The notes: generated by a model from the sequence alone, not told the origin. A stretch of 41,823 bases of DNA from Bacillota bacterium (GCA_029572815.1 JAKPUQ010000108.1:1-41823), one strand, 5' to 3'. Shown: positions 1 through 8,220, counted from the first letter of the stretch. Numbers and translations are program-made.

Positions 1-63
1 TTCGTTCTTAATATGAACTGCAGCTCATCTTACCGTATCGACTCGACCATGAATAATGATTAG
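1..63 (+). pseudogene. Possible C-terminal tail of an IS21-family IstB-like ATPase (enters from left edge)
   Basis: Frame 1 is open from the window edge to a TAG at 61-63 and ends with a short SYRIDS-type stretch. The last residues of IstB helper ATPases often read like G-x-SYR, and the gene is immediately followed by a repeat array of the kind found at IS21-family ends. Only 20 codons are visible, so the identity rests mainly on that context. It could equally be chance open frame. Confidence 0.3.
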
Positions 64-162
64 TGGCTCATTATTTTTTTATCAAAACTGGCTCACTTTT
101 TTATTAGCGCTGTGGCTCAGTTTTTTATTGACAAAGGCACCAATTACTGGCTGCTTTTTTCA
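61..162. mobile_element. Probable IS21-family terminal repeat array
   Basis: Three spaced copies of TGGCTCA followed by a T-rich run ending in TTTTTTAT lie at about 64, 90 and 112, and a fourth partial copy (TGGCTG then T6) lies at about 149. Multiple short internal repeats at each terminus are characteristic of IS21-family elements, with istB at the right end. No transposase is in the window, so this would be the right end of an element lying to the left. Family assignment is inference from the repeat pattern. Confidence 0.4.
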
Positions 163-185
163 TATTCATGTTATTGCATCTAAAA

Positions 186-3056
186 TTATGGTGCAGGAGT
201 AACTTTGAAATTAACATTTATCTCGGAACGAACATCATCGAGATAAGTTTTTGCTCCACATCGTATCTTTGTCAGGGTATAGTATGTCTTCGAGCATTCT
301 TCCGTTACATGGCAATCAACAAAATAGCTCCATATATCGGCATCCATAGCAGGTGACATCATTCCGATGAAATTATCATCTTCATCATTGAGCCTTACGT
401 TCTCTACATAACAGAATTCAGGCAGTTCACTCGCAATCAGATCCAATTCGACCTTTGGATTACCCAGACCGTATTCTGAATATCGAGAATTTAGCTGAAA
501 CTTATCGGAAGATATCTCAGGTCGGTATATACCAAACTTTTCTCCGTCCTTGATATCCATATATGGAAACTCATCGGAGCCTTCCGCGATATACACCAGT
601 GTATCATCGGTTATCTTCAAGTATATGGTTTTGTCTAACATACCGATAAGGCTCACTGTATCTCCATCTATCTTCCAGTCTCCGCCACCCATATAGCTGC
701 TAAGCTTACCGGGAGAATAGAGAAATCGCCCATTTTCATTGAATGAAAGTGTACAATATCCGCCTGCGCCTTCCTTTTCATACGCAAATATCTTTCCTGC
801 TATTGCAGAGTTATCAATGCTTTTATCATTATCAGTTTGTCCCAACTTCCATATCAAATTGCTGAGCTCCTGACTTTCCTCATAGGTCATTTCATACCAC
901 TTACGGTCTGTGCCGTGAATGAATTTCCCCAAATCATATAAAGTGACAGTATCGCCGTTCTCGTAAACAAGCCTTATGACCCATGTCATTCCGCCAAGTT
1001 GTCCCGGATCTTCTACGGAAAGATTAGTAGACAGACTAATGTTTGACAGGTAATCGACAACAGACTGAGCATTTTCATCTGTGAAAGAGTGGTCATAGCC
1101 CTCTGGGAGAGACGATACCTTAACGCCTATTACTTTGGCTTTGTCGATACCGAGAAGTGTTGTTGAAAAGCTTTTTTCTTCGTCATCAAGTCCCAGCAGC
1201 TTTCTCTGTATTGCCAGTGCATCGCCGACCGTAAGTCCGTCACCGTTCATATCACCGTTAAGCTTGCCCTGTTCCGTAAGATGACGTTCTGCTGTACCGT
1301 TTATGCCGTATTTATCCGGATTTGCAAGTGCCTGCATTATCATTATTGCATCTGCAAGATCCATTGTTCCGTCGCAGTTTGTATCACCCGCTACTATTTC
1401 AGTAGTTTCGGAAAGCACGGTAACCTTTTGTATGTTTCCGAACTGACCTGGATAAGTTTCGAGAATGCCGCCTCTGTAGGTGACCTCAAGCTTCATGCCA
1501 ACAACCGGTTTAATACCGTTGTCAAGTTTATTAGCAGGCAAGGTGAGAACATCTCCATGGCTTTCGATATTCTTTACAAGCAGGCTACTGCCGTTTATTT
1601 CCGCAACTGTGACCGTCATGGTATAATCAGAGGTCATTATCAGAAATCCGTTTATAGAATCGTTCCTGAGTAGATCAATCTCATCTTGGCCGCGTGAAAG
1701 GATAATGGAATCAGGCTTTCTTCTATCAGCCACACCGCATACCTCAAGAGTATATCCGTCCTCCAGTTCAAAACGCCAGATATTCTGACCCGAACCAACA
1801 TCTCTGCCTTTATAATCCTCAAAGTCTGACCAGTCAAGTTCAGCGCCCTTCTTTGCAAGTCCCATAACATCTTCAAGAGTCATCTGTTTTGTACCTTGCA
1901 GAGCAGTGTGATCAACAGGTGCTGCTGTAGATGCTATATATTCCTTTACATCATCTGTACGGATATCAATAAAGTTTTCACTGCCAGAATATTTCAGTCT
2001 TGCGTAATCGATCTTTTCAAGTGTCATACTTCCCACCATGAGAGTATATCCGTTTCCAAGATCATATTCAAGAATAAAAATTCCTGAACCTGCTATAACA
2101 CCTTTGAACTTAGCCAAATCATTCAATGTAAGAGCATTGCCTTTTTTGGAAAGCTCAATGACATCGTCAAGCGTCATCTTTTCGCCTTCCTCAAACACAC
2201 CAAGATCTTTGAACGTCGAATTGACAGCTGTTGTCGTTGTAGTCACGGCAGTCTGTGTTGTTACAGGAATAGTTTCTGTCGTAATATCAGTAGTTTCAAG
2301 CTGTTTATGCTCGTCCTCGAATACGGCAGGTCTCAGCTGACCTGTGATAGTACCACACTTGTAAGTAAACTTCATAACATTCTTTTCTGCGTCAAAGGCA
2401 TAGTCAGCAATAAGCGCCTCGTCTGAGAGGGACTTCATAAGTTCCTTTGCCTTGCTTATCCTGTCAGCTGTAGCAAGAGCCTTGAAATCATCGCTGTTTA
2501 TGAGCTCCAATGTCTGGCTCATCACCGCCTGCATATTATCGTAAATATCCTGACCGTGTGTGGCTGCTGTGACTGATTTATCAGAATTAACAACGAAATA
2601 ATTCTTTTTCATGTAAATACTGAGATCCTGATCAGGATTCTCAGTAAATTTGAACGTCCTATCGGAACGTTCATTGTCGATACGGTAATTAAAGCCATCA
2701 TAATCGGGACTGCCTGAATCTATGATAGTGTACTTGAAATTGTCACTTATGTAAATGTCGTTCATTACGAAAGGATTGCTTTCAGACGGTGTTACATTGC
2801 AGAGGAAAACTGCTCCTGCCATTCCAGGGGCAGCAGGCTGGTCGGGACCTCCGCATACCATAAATGAGGTATGCTCGTCGGTGTATAAGCCGCCCTCGTC
2901 CTCATTGTAGACAGTTACGGTGAGAGTACCTGTTTTTGCGGCTTCACTTGCCCGTGATGCCGTAGTTGCCTTTTCGGCAGCAATAGCTGCAAAGGGCATT
3001 GCAGCACTGCCTGCCAACATTGAGGCTGTAAGCAATATACTTATAATCTTTTTCAT
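186..3056 (-). CDS. Secreted multidomain protein with internal type I dockerin
   Basis: This 956-aa protein is probably exported and attached to a cellulosome-type complex. A Sec signal peptide covers about residues 1-27 (MKK, hydrophobic core, AIAA cleavage). A Thr-rich linker lies at about 252-280. Two tandem copies of an ~85-residue unit follow (about 290-375 and 388-468), sharing MTL-D/E-DV, a KKG, FKG/YKG, GSG and GYTL-x-V. A beta-rich segment (470-550) precedes the dockerin (555-622), which has two calcium loops, DTNCDGTMDLAD and DMNGDGLTVGD. The region 755-845 resembles the lipocalin-like GDW/GKW domains of the lipoproteins near 32-34 kb. There is no recognisable glycoside hydrolase. 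AAGGAG sits before the ATG. The dockerin is internal rather than terminal, which is unusual. Dockerin identity is certain; the partner and role are unknown. Confidence 0.9.
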   Translation of the reverse strand: MKKIISILLTASMLAGSAAMPFAAIAAEKATTASRASEAAKTGTLTVTVYNEDEGGLYTDEHTSFMVCGGPDQPAAPGMAGAVFLCNVTPSESNPFVMNDIYISDNFKYTIIDSGSPDYDGFNYRIDNERSDRTFKFTENPDQDLSIYMKKNYFVVNSDKSVTAATHGQDIYDNMQAVMSQTLELINSDDFKALATADRISKAKELMKSLSDEALIADYAFDAEKNVMKFTYKCGTITGQLRPAVFEDEHKQLETTDITTETIPVTTQTAVTTTTTAVNSTFKDLGVFEEGEKMTLDDVIELSKKGNALTLNDLAKFKGVIAGSGIFILEYDLGNGYTLMVGSMTLEKIDYARLKYSGSENFIDIRTDDVKEYIASTAAPVDHTALQGTKQMTLEDVMGLAKKGAELDWSDFEDYKGRDVGSGQNIWRFELEDGYTLEVCGVADRRKPDSIILSRGQDEIDLLRNDSINGFLIMTSDYTMTVTVAEINGSSLLVKNIESHGDVLTLPANKLDNGIKPVVGMKLEVTYRGGILETYPGQFGNIQKVTVLSETTEIVAGDTNCDGTMDLADAIMIMQALANPDKYGINGTAERHLTEQGKLNGDMNGDGLTVGDALAIQRKLLGLDDEEKSFSTTLLGIDKAKVIGVKVSSLPEGYDHSFTDENAQSVVDYLSNISLSTNLSVEDPGQLGGMTWVIRLVYENGDTVTLYDLGKFIHGTDRKWYEMTYEESQELSNLIWKLGQTDNDKSIDNSAIAGKIFAYEKEGAGGYCTLSFNENGRFLYSPGKLSSYMGGGDWKIDGDTVSLIGMLDKTIYLKITDDTLVYIAEGSDEFPYMDIKDGEKFGIYRPEISSDKFQLNSRYSEYGLGNPKVELDLIASELPEFCYVENVRLNDEDDNFIGMMSPAMDADIWSYFVDCHVTEECSKTYYTLTKIRCGAKTYLDDVRSEINVNFKVTPAP

Positions 3057-3205
3057 AATATCAACTCCTTGTTTTTCTAGAAGAAAGGGCGTTGCTATTC
3101 TGCTAGCTAATCAGATGTGTTAATATAATGCTTTAAATCACCTTTTCTGTATATATATGCACGTACACTTTGTCATCTTAATAATACTATATATTTAGCG
3201 AAAAA

Positions 3206-3922
3206 TCAATACTTCAAGAAAATAATTATCATTTCACCCCGTGTAAAAACATTTAATATTTCAGTGGCGCAATCCTCTTTTTGCTGTATTTCACTATACA
3301 TCTTCCTGCAATATGCAGGTAACGCCAGATTCCACGGCATAACATCTGTCTGAACTACACCTGTATATCCTCTGAGAAGTTTCTCAGCAACTGCTTTACT
3401 TCGGCTGTCATGGTAAGCATACAGCGCGATTTTCTTTGAAGCAGCAGCTCCTGTACATACTATCCACAACTGACCTTTCTTCTTTGTAGGCTTGCCTGCC
3501 GTCTTTTTTAGAACCCTTGTTGGTGTTTCATCTGCATTGAGAACAGGTTCTGACATCGCATGATATTTTAATCTCCTGATAACAGTTTCAAACCATACAG
3601 CTCCTGCTATTACCCAATTTGCAAGGGAAGTACGGTTCAGATAGATACCACGCAGTTTCCAATACTGTTCCTGACGGTAAAGAGTCTCTCCAAGCTGATA
3701 TTTCCTTTGCATAATATCAGCAACAAGGCTTGCATCAGGCAGTCCTTTCTTAATAATACAGGCAGGTGTTTTATTCTCAGCTTTCATAATATTGGCTTTT
3801 ATACCGTTTTTATCGCAGTTCTTGCATTTGTATACCTTACGGTAGTATTCTATTTTATATACCTTTTCAGGGATAACAGCCAGTCTTGTAGTAATGTATT
3901 CCTCGGTATAATGAGAATACAA
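3206..3922 (-). pseudogene. IS66-family transposase (TnpC) remnant, frameshifted
   Basis: The reading frame matches the middle of IS66 transposases: a zinc-finger-like CKNC segment, the LVADIMQRKYQLGETLYRQEQ region, NWVI, and the first catalytic Asp in NADET. The second catalytic motif, normally QTDGY, reads QTDV and then loses homology. Restoring one G after QTDG (about position 3344) gives QTDGYAVES in the neighbouring frame, so a single-base deletion caused the break. The catalytic Glu region and C-terminus are missing. Its 5' end is joined to an ArdC-like fragment near 3910. It cannot encode an active DDE transposase. Confidence 0.85.
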
Positions 3923-4101
3923 TTGCCTGCGGAATAGTTCGTGAACTTACTCATATACCGCAGGCATTCTTTATAGCTTTCAGACTCGAAAACAGCCTTA
4001 ACGCCCTCATCGATCTTCTTGAATAAGTTCTGCATTTCGTCACGCTTCTCAGCCTTATACTCAGCTTTCTGCTGCGGTGTGAGTTTTTTCTTCCATGCCG
4101 T
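3910..4101 (-). pseudogene. ArdC-like ssDNA-binding/antirestriction protein, N-terminal fragment with ACG in place of ATG
   Basis: The translated stretch (WKKKLT, then QNLFKKIDEGV, ESESYKE, MSKF-x-NYSA-x-N) is typical of the N-terminal domain of ArdC-like proteins carried by plasmids and conjugative elements. A good AAGGAGG lies upstream, but the codon at the expected spacing is ACG (4101-4099), followed in frame by GCA TGG. I infer an ATG to ACG loss of the start. After about 64 codons the frame runs into IS66 sequence and the remaining domain is absent. It is a relic of a mobilizable element. Confidence 0.65.
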
Positions 4102-4159
4102 ATTATCGACCTCCTTGTATTATAAAAGTATATATATATGCAAAAAAAGCCGACCTTGT

Positions 4160-4241
4160 ATGGCTTCTGTGAGAATCCAACAAAATCGGCTTTGAAATCG
4201 GATGAAAATTCTATATTCGGTTTTTGGCTATTTTCTGAGCT
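4160..4241. repeat. 82-bp direct repeat, copy 1
   Basis: About 74 of 82 bases match 8364-8445 in the same orientation without gaps. Both start with ATGGCTTCT and end with CTATTTTCT-R-AGCT. The minus strand reads ENSQKPNIEFSSDF-type residues in this copy and stays open, while copy 2 has a stop, so it may derive from the end of a gene. The two copies enclose the pentapeptide gene, the small operon and the recombinase relics. Confidence 0.85.
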
Positions 4242-4255
4242 GTTGTTGCTTACAA

Positions 4256-4735
4256 TCAATAATGTAAGCTACTTCTAACTTCAACCATACCATGAGAATT
4301 CGGTTTATAATTCTTAGGAAAAATGGTCTTATAGTTGTACTGAGCATGTTGTAAATTGGTAGCTTTGAGTTTTGCATCGGTAAGATCTGCTCCTGTTAAA
4401 TTAGTCATCATAAGATTGGATTTAAATAAACAGGTACATGTCAACTTTGATTCGACCAAACTTGCCTTGATTAATTTTGAATTTGATAAATTTGCTTCGT
4501 GTAAATTAACACCATTCAAATTGGCATTACATAAATCGGTATCACTCAAATCAGCCCCACTTAAATTAGCATTACTCAAATCGGTATCAGTCAAATCTGC
4601 TTCTCTCAAATCGGCATCACATAAAATTGTACCTCTCAAATTTGCTCTACTCAAGTCACTAATATTCAAATTGGAGTAGCTTAAATCTGCTCCACTCAAA
4701 TCTGAATTAACAAAATTTCGTCCATGCAAATCCAC
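4256..4735 (-). CDS. Pentapeptide-repeat protein
   Basis: About 159 residues with roughly two dozen consecutive A(D/N)LXX pentapeptides (for example GADLS, DTDLS, NANLS, GADLT), the signature of the right-handed quadrilateral beta helix. Known family members include gyrase-protecting DNA mimics and effectors, but most have unknown roles and nothing here selects one. The open frame starts at GTG 4735, with an upstream in-frame stop seven codons away and no convincing Shine-Dalgarno sequence. The sequence just upstream changes character, so the N-terminus may be truncated. It is AT-rich, like the rest of the accessory region. It could be a decaying passenger gene. Confidence 0.75.
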   Translation of the reverse strand: MDLHGRNFVNSDLSGADLSYSNLNISDLSRANLRGTILCDADLREADLTDTDLSNANLSGADLSDTDLCNANLNGVNLHEANLSNSKLIKASLVESKLTCTCLFKSNLMMTNLTGADLTDAKLKATNLQHAQYNYKTIFPKNYKPNSHGMVEVRSSLHY

Positions 4736-4749
4736 TTTAGTAAATATAA

Positions 4750-4989
4750 GTATTCAGCGGACGGTCGTATGCATTGAAGGTGGTGAGCTGTGATATACGG
4801 GACTCCGCTGCGAACATTGATAACAAGCAGACTGTGGTGGAATCACTATTTGCTACGAGCTGTATAACATCACCTGCTCGTATGGTGTTTTACAACTCAA
4901 AGCACCATCATGGCACTCTAAATAACAAAATTCCAGATGTCTTTGAGTGTGATTACTACGCAAAATCAGAAGTTTGTAATAATATGTAA
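4750..4989 (+). pseudogene. Fragment possibly from an IS3-type integrase C-terminus
   Basis: An open frame without a proper start reads through VFSGRSYALKVV and ends with a stretch containing FYNSKHHHGTLNNKIPDVFE. That last part resembles the C-terminal YN-x-x-R/K-x-H-x-x-L-x-x-x-x-P motif of IS3/IS150 integrase-core transposases. The upstream two thirds do not match that family to my eye. No ribosome binding site is visible. It may be a chimera of two relics, or an unrelated decayed gene. Confidence 0.3.
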
Positions 4990-5126
4990 TTGTACTTGAA
5001 GGTTCAGATATTATATTATTTTTAGTTTCGTTTCCATTTTTGAAGTTTTGGTTTTATGTACGCCGATTTCTCAATGAGACATAGTAACACAAATAGCTTA
5101 AACATGCTGTTTCTGGGCAAAAGAGA

Positions 5127-5160
5127 AACCCTATCTGAATCATAAGGTTCAAATAGGGTT
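5127..5160 (-). terminator. Hairpin downstream of the small coupled operon
   Basis: AACCCTATCTGAA pairs with TTCAAATAGGGTT (12 of 13 positions) around an 8-nt loop, 22 bp after the leftward gene stops. There is only a weak T-run on the minus strand (TCTCTTTTG), so termination efficiency is uncertain. Confidence 0.5.
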
Positions 5161-5181
5161 GTTACTATCGTTCGAGAACTA

Positions 5182-5803
5182 TTATCTTAAAACAACACCA
5201 ATAACTATCTCAACGACAGCTATAAGTACGAGTATCCCCCACAATAATGCACCAGGAATTCTTCCTTTTCTTTTTACTTCATTAAGCGCAGGAATTGCCT
5301 TTATAACTGTTTGATAATAATCACTCAACTCAACAATTAACCTTGAGTATGTATCGACAGATGCTTCACCTTCACTACTTTTAGGAAATCTTTTTTCAGT
5401 TCTATATTCTGCAAAAATTTTTTCCATTTCAGCTATTCGAGGTTGTATCTTTGAATAATACTCTGGGATTGCAGTTTGTATCTCATTTACTGAATATTTC
5501 TTCAATGCTTTATTTATACGTCGCCTATAATGAATTGAAAGCAAATCGCTAATATCAAAAAAAGCTCGACTAAGATGTCCATATAGTTTTTTCTTTTCAT
5601 CTTCAACATCATAATCTTTATATTCTGATAATCGCTCAATTGCTATTATTCTCATCAAGTGATCTAAACCAGCTCTGAATTCATTAAGGGGGTTGTAGAT
5701 TGGTTTGCAAATCAGAATCTGTTTCTTCACTCAAGGCATAATAATACTTGATTGTGTTGTATAGGCTAAATATTTCTTCCCAACTTGGAGCAGATTTTCC
5801 CAT
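5182..5803 (-). pseudogene. Helical protein with C-terminal membrane anchor, split by a frameshift in a C5 run
   Basis: Two frames together make one gene. The first starts at ATG 5803 (AAAGGA upstream) with MGKSAPSWEEIFSLYN and stops at 5684. The second, open from 5730 to 5182, continues with LNEFRAGLDHLMRI and ends in one hydrophobic segment (about the last 24 residues) with an Arg tail. Removing one C from the CCCCC near 5690 joins them into a ~206-aa protein. The GTG at 5730 has no ribosome binding site and is unlikely to be the real start. The body is charged and predicted helical; the ELRAGLDHLMR-type motif recurs in uncharacterised helical proteins. The start overlaps the stop of the upstream small gene (TAATG), implying translational coupling. 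The function is unknown; a toxin or defence role is possible but only a guess. Confidence 0.6.
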
Positions 5804-5988
5804 TAAGGTATATTCCTTTTAGTATTCTTTTTTATATACTTTTTCATGGCTTTGTCTGTTCTATACATTCCGCTTCCAATTCGTACTCCACCAGTAAACA
5901 CTCTTTTCATGTTTTGAAATTTAGCTTTTTTTGTAATCTCTCCCATTTTCGGAAATTCGGTAAAAAGCATATCACGATGACTTACCAT
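5803..5988 (-). CDS. Small basic protein, first gene of a coupled pair
   Basis: This 61-aa product is strongly basic, with KKAKFQNMKR and a KKYIKKNTKRN tail, a Gly-rich centre (TGGVRIGSGMYR), and no membrane segment. I chose ATG 5988 because AAAGGAG lies 10 nt upstream. The alternative GTG at 5997 is only one base from that site. Its stop overlaps the ATG of the next gene as TAATG, so the two are probably made together. The arrangement (small basic protein, then larger helical membrane-anchored protein) is reminiscent of toxin-antitoxin or other addiction modules, but no family is recognised. Confidence 0.5.
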   Translation of the reverse strand: MVSHRDMLFTEFPKMGEITKKAKFQNMKRVFTGGVRIGSGMYRTDKAMKKYIKKNTKRNIP

Positions 5989-5997
5989 TTGTCTCAC

Positions 5998-6455
5998 ACT
6001 CCTTTAATATTCTATATACTCTATACAACATACATTATATTATACCCCAGACATAGGTGCATTCTATTTCTGAATTGTGACTTTTTTGCAAATATTTTAT
6101 TAATTAGTGAATTGTTTCAACTTTGTTAAAGTATCCAAATATTATAAGATATTTATCACCTGTAAATCTAATTGTAAGTATTATTATATATATTAGTTTT
6201 TATATGAACGAGAAACAATAAGATACTCGTTTTAACAAAAGGGCAACTAAACCTTTCTTAATAATTCGCTGCTTTAACAAAACGTTTGAACTATACCTAA
6301 ATACTACTTTTCCTTTATTACATTTTACATCATAATAAGAAATAAAACAAGTGATTTAATATATATTAATTTAATAATTGTATCAAATTATCTTTTATTA
6401 TAAATACACGCTACAAACGCAAGTAGCAATAGGGATATATATTTAGAAGATGATT
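5998..6455. other. AT-rich gene-free stretch
   Basis: About 460 bases of very AT-rich sequence with stops in all frames. A TATAAT on the minus strand near 6040 could serve the small operon, but its -35 is poor. No repeat, RNA or gene is recognised. Confidence 0.5.
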
Positions 6456-6690
6456 TTATAACTCTGACTTTATCTCGTATCCGCCCTTAAAAGTGACGGA
6501 TATTTCTCCTTTGTTGAGTATCTTAACGCATTCAATCACCTTTCTTACTAATATGTCATCGTACTGATGAAGTTCAAAACTGCTGTTGTCAATATCAGCT
6601 TTTATCGTATCTGCAAGCTCATTTGATTCTGTATTTGCCTGCGCTTTAAGTGAAAGTATCTTCTGACTCAACTTTTCTTCTTCGCTATAT
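6456..6690 (-). pseudogene. Serine recombinase C-terminal relic, copy 1
   Basis: The frame reads LYSEEEKLSQK, then SLKAQANTES, ADIDNSSFELHQYDD and VTFKGGYEI. This is the coiled-coil and tail region of large serine recombinases of the TnpX/Tn4451 type. It is about 85% like the relic at 7515-7985 over the shared part. The resolvase catalytic domain with its Ser nucleophile is absent, and homology ends abruptly near 6690, where a hairpin begins. It is non-functional on its own. Confidence 0.7.
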
Positions 6691-6708
6691 AAATCCGCAT
6701 AACGAATT

Positions 6709-6753
6709 GGCAGCAGCCGGAGAAGTATTATCTCTGGCTGCTGTCTTTTTTTA
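6709..6753 (+). terminator. Hairpin with T-run at the end of recombinase relic 1
   Basis: GGCAGCAGCC pairs with GGCTGCTGTC around a 17-nt loop, followed by seven T. It looks like a rho-independent terminator for rightward transcription, but no rightward gene precedes it. It may instead mark the edge of an inserted piece. Confidence 0.4.
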
Positions 6754-6834
6754 TTGTGATTTATATTGCGTAAGAACCAATAAGAACCAAACGCCTATTG
6801 GGACAAATAGTGTACTGGAAGAAAATACTCATAT

Positions 6835-6860
6835 TTTTGGTTCTTACGTAAGAACCAAAA
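6835..6860. repeat. Perfect 26-bp palindrome with AAGAACCAA arms
   Basis: The palindrome has the half-site TTTTGGTTCTTAC, perfectly mirrored. Two further direct copies of AAGAACCAA lie just upstream (6772-6790). It is a candidate operator or recombination site. It sits directly left of the IS200/IS605-type hairpin. Confidence 0.7.
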
Positions 6861-6880
6861 TGACATTTTTGTATCCTGAA

Positions 6881-6903
6881 AACCCCTGGCTCTGCCAGGG
6901 GTT
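6881..6903. mobile_element. IS200/IS605 left-end subterminal hairpin
   Basis: AACCCCTGGC and GCCAGGGGTT form a perfect 10-bp stem with a 3-nt loop about 100 bp upstream of the Y1 transposase gene. IS200/IS605 elements have such a hairpin near their left end, recognised by TnpA as single-stranded DNA. A TATAAT at 6949-6954 could serve the transposase. Confidence 0.65.
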
Positions 6904-7000
6904 CAAAGAAGCTTTAGCTATGAGTAGAAAAAGAAAACCTCCCATGTTATAATAGCAATGGTCTGCCAACCAAACTGAAAATAACAAAGGAGGTATCGTC

Positions 7001-7345
7001 ATGAAACGAGACGATATAAATAGTTTAGCACATTCCAAGTGGAATTGCAAGTATCATATAGTGTTTGCACCGAAGTATAGACGAATGTTGATTTATAGTC
7101 AGATAAAAACTGATATAGGAAAGATACTAAGAAGGTTATGTGAACAAAAAGGAGTAGAAATAATAGAAGCAGAAGCATGTCCGGATCACATACATATGCT
7201 GCTTGCAATTCCGCCGAAGTACAGTGTATCGCAGATAATGGGCTACTTGAAAGGAAAAAGCTCATTGATGATATTTGAGCGATATGCAAATCTGAAGTAT
7301 AAGTATGGTAACAGACATTTCTGGTGTACAGGATATTATGTTGAT
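7001..7345 (+). pseudogene. tnpA: IS200/IS605 Y1 transposase TnpA, 3' truncated
   Basis: The first ~115 residues are a good TnpA: HSKWNCKYHIVFAPKYRR, a helix, and the metal-binding HUH motif DHIHMLL (His63 and His65), then SSLMIF and GYYVDTV. Homology stops at about 7345; the rest of the open frame, to 7453, is unrelated sequence shared with 8067-8160. The family is about 150 residues long, and the catalytic tyrosine lies in the C-terminal helix that is lost here. AAAGGAGG precedes the ATG at 7001. The truncated protein cannot cut DNA. No tnpB is present. Confidence 0.85.
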
Positions 7346-7352
7346 ACAGTAT

Positions 7353-7443
7353 TGCCGCACAAATCGCTTTTATTGGCTTCTTGTCTTGTCAGTGGTATAT
7401 CTCTCTTGTGGCTTTGTCCCCCTCTAAAAATAGCCGTTCTCGC
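7353..7443. repeat. Recombinase-downstream repeat, copy 1
   Basis: It starts with TGCCGCACAAAT and is related to 8067-8160 (TGCCGCACAAATTGC onward), same orientation, with small gaps. Both copies are followed by a GC hairpin and then a recombinase tail read leftward, so this is the sequence normally lying downstream of that recombinase gene. It replaced the end of tnpA. Confidence 0.7.
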
Positions 7444-7470
7444 TGCAAGTTAGGCGCGCTCCTATATATG

Positions 7471-7500
7471 AAAATACCGCCTGCCCCAAAGCAAGCGGTA
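7471..7500 (-). terminator. Terminator of recombinase relic 2
   Basis: TACCGCCTGC and GCAAGCGGTA form a 10-bp stem with one wobble pair and a 6-nt loop. On the minus strand it is followed by ATTTTC. It lies just after the relic stop codon, and relic 3 has a matching hairpin at 8193-8220. Confidence 0.6.
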
Positions 7501-7514
7501 ATAATAAACTGAAT

Positions 7515-7985
7515 TCAGATCAATAATTCAGCCTTTATTTCATATCCGCCCTTAAAAGTGACGGATATTTCTTCTTTGTTGAGTATTTTAACACATTCAA
7601 CGACTTTTCGCACCAGTATGTCATCGTACTGGTGAAGTTCAAAGCTACTGTTGTCAATATCAGCTTTTATCTCATCTGCAAGCCCATTTGATTCTGTATT
7701 TGCCTGAGCTTTGAGCGAAAGCAGCTTCTGACTCAGTTTTTCTTCTTCGCTATACAGACTTGCAAACTCATCATCGAGTGAATCGGGAGCACACGCTCCT
7801 GTTGCAATAAGGTTTACAAAGTCGTTGCGAGCTTGGTCTATATCCTTTAGCCGCTGCTCGATTTGCTTTATTTCATTATCATTTGCTTCCGAAAGGACAG
7901 TATCTGCGGCTGATTTCAGTTCCTTTGCCACATCATCACTGCAGTTATAGAACTCATTTATAGCTCTCTCACAATACCTATATTA
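7515..7985 (-). pseudogene. Serine recombinase C-terminal relic, copy 2
   Basis: The frame reads from YRYCERAINEF at about 7985 through the GTG at 7931 to the stop at 7515. It covers the coiled coil (KQIEQRLKDID, LYSEEEKLSQKLL) and the tail (VTFKGGYEIKAELL) of a large serine recombinase. The N-terminal catalytic domain is missing, because an in-frame stop (TAA) lies just upstream of YRYC. A sigma-A-like promoter (7982-8010) overlaps its 5' edge, so the remnant could be transcribed, but the GTG at 7931 has no ribosome binding site. It is longest of the three relics. Confidence 0.7.
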
Positions 7986-8010
7986 TACTCTATATTGCAG
8001 AAAAAATCAA
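7982..8010 (-). promoter_or_regulatory. Sigma-A-like promoter facing recombinase relic 2
   Basis: Minus strand TTGATT (8010-8005), 17-nt spacer, TATAAT (7987-7982). The spacer begins TTTTCTGC, as in the promoters at 9054-9082 and 13747-13775. Confidence 0.5.
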
Positions 8011-8066
8011 CTGTTTTGAAGAAAATAGAGAGCTGCACAGCTTTTTATGTCTGCTATGCCTCCCGC

Positions 8067-8160
8067 TGCCGCACAAATTGCTTTTATTGGCTTCCTTTCT
8101 CGTCGATTGTATTACACAACCTCTAATAGCTATATCCCTTTAAAAATAGCTATTCTCGTT
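8067..8160. repeat. Recombinase-downstream repeat, copy 2
   Basis: Direct partner of 7353-7443. It is followed by the hairpin at 8193-8220 and by a third, badly eroded recombinase tail. Confidence 0.65.
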
Positions 8161-8192
8161 TCACTATGTACCGTTTGGTATTGAAAGAGCTA

Positions 8193-8220
8193 TAAAAAAA
8201 CGCCTGCAGATGCAAGCGTT
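8193..8220 (-). terminator. Terminator of recombinase relic 3
   Basis: AACGCCTGCA and TGCAAGCGTT form a stem with a 2-nt apex (one G-T pair). The minus strand continues with a run of T. It is equivalent to 7471-7500. Confidence 0.6.
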
